Source: Acanthaster planci (lineage: Eukaryota > Echinodermata > Asteroidea > Valvatida > Acanthasteridae). From it: 64,000 bases of DNA. The notes below the pieces were generated by a model. That model saw only the letters and a list, made by a program, of their open reading frames with translations. It was not told where the DNA came from and made no database searches. Every line of letters begins with the position of its first letter. The stretch's first letter is position 1. The stretch is from NCBI RefSeq assembly GCF_001949145.1, contig NW_019091676.1, positions 114,978 to 178,977 on the forward strand, given 5' to 3'. This document shows, in pieces, positions 59,950 through 64,000 of the stretch. The translations under genes and the position numbers were made by a program.

Positions 59950-62199
59950 CTACTCAGTGTCATTTTGATGACGCCTCATCTTGTGGTACATCTTGATGGA
60001 GAATCTGTCTGCCACAGCTAGCTGCCCATCTGATGTGAATGTGATTCCATATGGGAATTGCAGACCTTGAGCCAAGCAAGCAAGAAAAATGCCGTCTAGG
60101 TCATAGTGGTGAATGTGACCATAGCCAAGCCTATTGGACACAGCAATATATATGCCTGACTTGTCGGAGCAGACACCAGAGCAGACCTGTACGGACTGCC
60201 CATCGATGGTCGGTTCGATGATAGACTGTGCTGTATCATTGGCTGAAACAACGTACACTCTCTGTTCGTTAACTCCATTGACTATAACTCTGTCAGTGTA
60301 GTCATCAACAGCCAGGAACCACGGTGGAGTTGGCACTGGTACGGTGTGTAGGAGCTGACCATCATTGGGTCTATGCTCCGTCCACACCATCCTCTTGACA
60401 TCACCCACTAGGATGGTGCCATCCTTCCTGACTGCTACACTGCAGAGGTTCACTTCTGTCCTGTCAACTTCACTCTGTGGCACTGTGGGGAACTGGAAGG
60501 CCAGCTTGTTCTTCTTATCGAACACCTTGACATACTTGGTGTCATCTACAACCACCAACTGATTGTCATGATTGCAGATAGCTGCAACGTCTTGCGGATC
60601 TGAGGACATAGAAGAGTTAAAATGTCTGAAAAGCAGAGTAAGTAGCATTTATTTCTGGAGTATGAACTTATGCTCTTTCATTTCTACCCGTTCCTGTGGT
60701 GTATAAATCTGAAATATTTATCCCCACATACTGCCAATCATTAGTCATGATTGCAGAGAACTGATAAAACCAGTAGATGGACTTCATGTACATGTAGAAA
60801 GAAGGAACATCGACATATTACAGGTTGCCAAGGGATCGTTCCAACCCAAAGGTTGATTGCAAAACCAACACTTGTATCAATTATATTCCTAGTCAAAAAA
60901 TCGACTTGAGCATTCGTGGGTTCTAATAATTTGATGACATTCTAGTTATCTGTAGGATATACTTGGTTTTGTTTTTTTTTTTACCTTGTGCCCATGCAAT
61001 AGTGCAAGTCCAATGCAGTACTGTATTTTTGTTTTCATTATCAATCAAGCCTGGCACATGTACATGTATGCGAATTAGCACAAGTAATTGTTGGCTTGCA
61101 TTTGTCGAAGAAACTTACATGAATAGAGGGGGATGAGTTTCTTGTATTTTCCCTCATTGCTGCGGATCATCACTCGCTGGTTATAAACATCTGCCACTGC
61201 AATTTCACCAGGTTGAGGAGCAGCAATGCCCCGAGCAAATTCAAACTCTCCTTGACAACTTCCTCTTCGGCCAAACTCACGACACATCTTCCACTGGCTT
61301 ACTTCCAAGTCACCCAGAGAGATGGTACTAATGCACTGACCTGGAGTGAAACTCAGATATGAAAGCTTGGGATCAATCTTGGGAGAATTTTGACTCTTCA
61401 GCAATTTCGAGTCTTTGTTGATGATAGGATAGAGGGACAGAAACTCAATTTCTGATGAGATGTCGATAACATCTTTGGCTTCTGTCAGTGAACATTTTTT
61501 TCCTTGTAGCAAAGTGCTTATTGTTTTCTGATGTTAAGCATACATTTGTTTGCCATCTTGCTGAATTTGTTGGATGTTATCAATCAACTTGTTCTCTTGA
61601 GATGTTATCTCAGCTCTCATTTTAGCCGCTTTGTCCTGCACAGCTTTCACAGTCTTTGTGACATTCCTTGCAGACTCCTCCTGAGCTTGAGATGAAGCAG
61701 CCAAAGATTGTTCCAGTCCTTTTATTTCTTTGCTGAAATCTGAAATCATATCTATCAGTGAATGTTTGTATTTGAGAGAAGCCTCTCCAATGTCAATATA
61801 GTGATGTCGTGGTTTACAGTGGTCTAACACCGCACAGCTACTGCAGATTAACTCTTGACATGTCTCACAGTAGAACCGTTTCATTTCTCCCTGGTGTTTT
61901 TGGCATTTGTTCTTCTCTTCTGACCGTGCCAACTTTTCCTGTTCAGAGATCTCCTGGATGATACTCGTCAAATGGAAATTGGTTTTTAGGCCTTGGATAT
62001 GTGTATCTGGCAAAACCATTTCCTGTCGGCACACAGGGCAAGGCACCTTAAGAGCATCTTTGTATCTGATGGTGTAGTAATTCTCCAGACATTTCTTACA
62101 GAAACTGTGCAGGCAATCTAGGGTCTTGGGCTCCTTGTATCTGTCTCTACATATACCACATTGAAGATGTTGACCAATCTTCTCTAAAGTTGTTGTCAT
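59950..62199 (-). pseudogene. TRIM-type gene B, in-frame TAA at codon 222
   Basis: This is a paralogue of gene A with the same two-exon plan: exon 1 at 61119-62199 (1081 nt, identical in length to gene A exon 1) and exon 2 at 59950-60599. RING (CGIC, CLHSFC, CPVC), B-box2 (C..H, CETC, CSSC, DHCKPRHH), coiled coil and NHL-like region are all recognisable, and both splice sites are intact. A TAA at 61534-61536 interrupts the coiled coil where gene A has GAG (Glu). If transcribed, translation from ATG 62199 gives 221 aa: RING, B-box and most of the coiled coil, without the NHL-like part. So it is either a young pseudogene, a truncated ligase, or a sequencing or assembly error. The C-terminus ends MRRHQNDTE, 7 residues longer than gene A. 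Confidence 0.85.
60600..61118. other. single intron of TRIM gene B
   Basis: A 0.52-kb intron at the same position and phase as in gene A. It lacks the pyrimidine/purine block of the gene A intron. Confidence 0.75.
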
Positions 62200-64000
62200 T
62201 GTTTCTGTGCAGAATTAATAGATAAAAAAGGGAAATGGTATTGTAAAGTGCCGTCCTGTATGTAATACAACAGCAACTGATTCCCTTCGGATTCGATTTG
62301 ACCAAATATTGGAATACTGGAGATGAGTGAGTTACTTTCCTGACATCTCCTAATAACGTAGTGTTTTATAGAAATTCTTCACTACGCACTAAGCGGTGCA
62401 ATGGTAACAGTAATTTCTTAGCTCTTGATAAGTAGCTCTTTCCTATTCCTTTTACCAACCCACCCTCAAACTCAACCAAACAGCTTCCACTATTTGCTCA
62501 CCTGTTTTGAAGTTCCAGGAATATCAACCACAGACGTACAGTTGGTCGAAAATATTAGCAGTTTTTCTCTTCTATGCCAGGTGTAGAATTAGTTTGTGTA
62601 GGGGCAGATCCCGGAAAGAAGACCCAGGACTAATGCTTACAGACCTGGTTTATAAAATAGATTTTTGGATTTGGGGGTTTTGTGCTTCAGGAGTGAGCAA
62701 TCCATGACCCTTGTGTATTTGAAAAATATGGTCATGCCTGAATGAATAGGGGAACTGATGGGAGTACTACAGTCAGTGTTCCTACTGTACGTGTACCGGT
62801 ACATGTACATACGTGGACATGTATGTACACGCCAACTAATCTTTGGTACAGAGACATCATCCACTGATCACACCATCCAGTGGTTGCATCATCCAGCGAT
62901 CATCAGGTTTATAAATAGAATTGGGGATTTTTGGGATGCTGAACCCTGTGTGTTTGCCAAATGTGAAATCTGTGGGACTGCATGGGTGCACTCTGGCTGG
63001 AGAAATACGGCGATGTCATCGACTTACATCACCAGGTTTATAAATGGAATTGGAGATTTTGGGGGTGCTTAAACTTGTGTGTTTGCCAAATGTGTTTACG
63101 CTGGAGTAAACAAGGAAATGCATGAGTGGCCGCAATGACCATCCCCATTGTACATGGACTTGGACCTGCTCNCAGTTTGGACTAGCAAACAGGTTGAATG
63201 TGTAGAGACGTAACATTATCAAAGGTCGGTTACGGTGAGCTGGTGATTGGAATCCTTTTGAACTGGGGGGTCAAAGGAAGAAGTTGGGCAGGAGATTTTA
63301 TGAATGGGGTGGTGCTACATGTAGCTTGGGCCTCATGGTAATTGGGAAAATAGAAAATATAGCTTTGGATAAGGACCCTGACTGGTTTAACACTTTGGCA
63401 AATTCAAGAAGTTCTGACAAAAATGTCAGGATCTAAGTTCTTTATTGTTTAACCACCAGAAAACACCGTCATTGTCAAACGTTCACTCCCTTTTTGTTTG
63501 ATACATGTAGATTAATTTGGTCGCCATAAAATACACAGAGCCTCTGTTAGCCTCAAATCATGTGCTTAGCAGGGCCGTAATATTTGGCCCTGTTGGTGAC
63601 ATAACACTTGACATTTTGCCAATTTCCAACATTTATTGAACAAAAAAAAATGACAAGTTTGAATCATAAGTCTGCAATATTGGCATTTAAATCAAATTGA
63701 TGTTCAACATTAGAAAAAGACGTTTTCACCTTAAAAATATTAGGTTTTGGCAAAAACGTGTAATTTCTTCATTTGTGTTTGCTATTTTTTAATTTTCAAA
63801 TTAAAATAAGTTTGTTTCAAGTCAAATTCCAAGCACCAACTCTAACCATGCTAAGCCCAATCATGTGCAATTTGTCTGATATTGAAAGTTAATACAGATG
63901 ACAACATTATTCATTACTTAATAAAGACAGGAGATAGAAGCGTTTTCTTTCTTCCTAACCCACCAGGCATCTAGGCCATACTTTTTAAGGCTTTTACATT
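62200..64000. other. upstream region of TRIM gene B and start of a third module flank
   Basis: Three copies of the GTTTATAAATAGA-type repeat occur at 62648, 62907 and 63036. The last two share about 65 bp, including GTGTGTTTGCCAAATGTG. From about 63645 the sequence again matches the flank at 51.11 and 58.61 kb, and the CTTCCTAACCCACCAG end resembles 51605. This suggests another TRIM copy to the right. One ambiguous base lies near 63172. Confidence 0.6.
62648..63080 (+). repeat. GTTTATAAATAGA-type repeats, copies 2-4
   Basis: Copies start at 62648, 62907 and 63036. Copies 3 and 4 are the closest to each other, about 129 bp apart. A shared GATGTCATC / ACTTACATCACC context links copy 4 with copy 1 at 57030. 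Confidence 0.65.

Noticed and set aside
1-64000. CRISPR arrays, bacterial-type operons, defence islands, rRNA genes, viral or toxin genes
   Set aside because: None seen. Repeats are dispersed or short tandem, and the genes are spliced metazoan genes.

Overview
The window looks like a piece of a marine invertebrate deuterostome genome, most likely an echinoderm (a sea star would fit). The grounds are large introns with GT-AG sites, dense short ACATGT/TACATGTACATG arrays and TAGGCCTA palindromes in non-coding DNA, and lineage-expanded TRIM genes. The protein sequences are metazoan. The taxon is an inference from style, not proven by any marker gene. There are no bacterial operons, rRNA genes or CRISPR arrays. 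One assembly gap (N run) lies at 48969-49217.

Layout. (1) 1502-34658, minus strand: six coding exons of a PDZD2-like multi-PDZ scaffold gene, with introns up to about 15.9 kb. The gene continues beyond the left edge. Its exon phases join without conflict into 575 codons with an N-terminal region, PDZ1, a Pro/Ser-rich linker, PDZ2 and a low-complexity tail. The introns hold a Tc1/mariner-like relic, a MITE-like 22-bp inverted repeat, a fold-back, and several small tandem repeats. (2) About 36.2-37.04 kb: a divergent promoter region with a GC box, a perfect CRE, an NRF1-like site and an X-box-like site. (3) 37042-42337, plus strand: a complete seven-exon CFAP161 gene (ciliary protein, 290 aa). 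(4) 43882-47395, minus strand: a FASTKD-family mitochondrial RNA-binding protein gene ending in a RAP domain. It converges tail-to-tail on CFAP161, has one reading-frame break, and probably has a 5' untranslated exon near 49.4 kb. (5) 49.49-49.93 kb: a cluster of AGAGGGCGCT motifs (CTCF-like cores) bounded by 19-bp inverted repeats. (6) 51-64 kb: a tandemly duplicated module carrying two minus-strand TRIM-type genes (RING, B-box, coiled coil, NHL-like). The first is intact (569 aa). The second has the same exon plan but an in-frame TAA at codon 222. Flanking sequence of the module recurs three times, so the array probably continues to the right.

The genes do not form one pathway: a cell-junction or signalling scaffold, a cilium protein, a mitochondrial RNA factor and candidate ubiquitin ligases. 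The most informative items for follow-up are the TRIM array with its broken copy, the FASTKD frame break, and the AGAGGGCGCT cluster between the two gene neighbourhoods.
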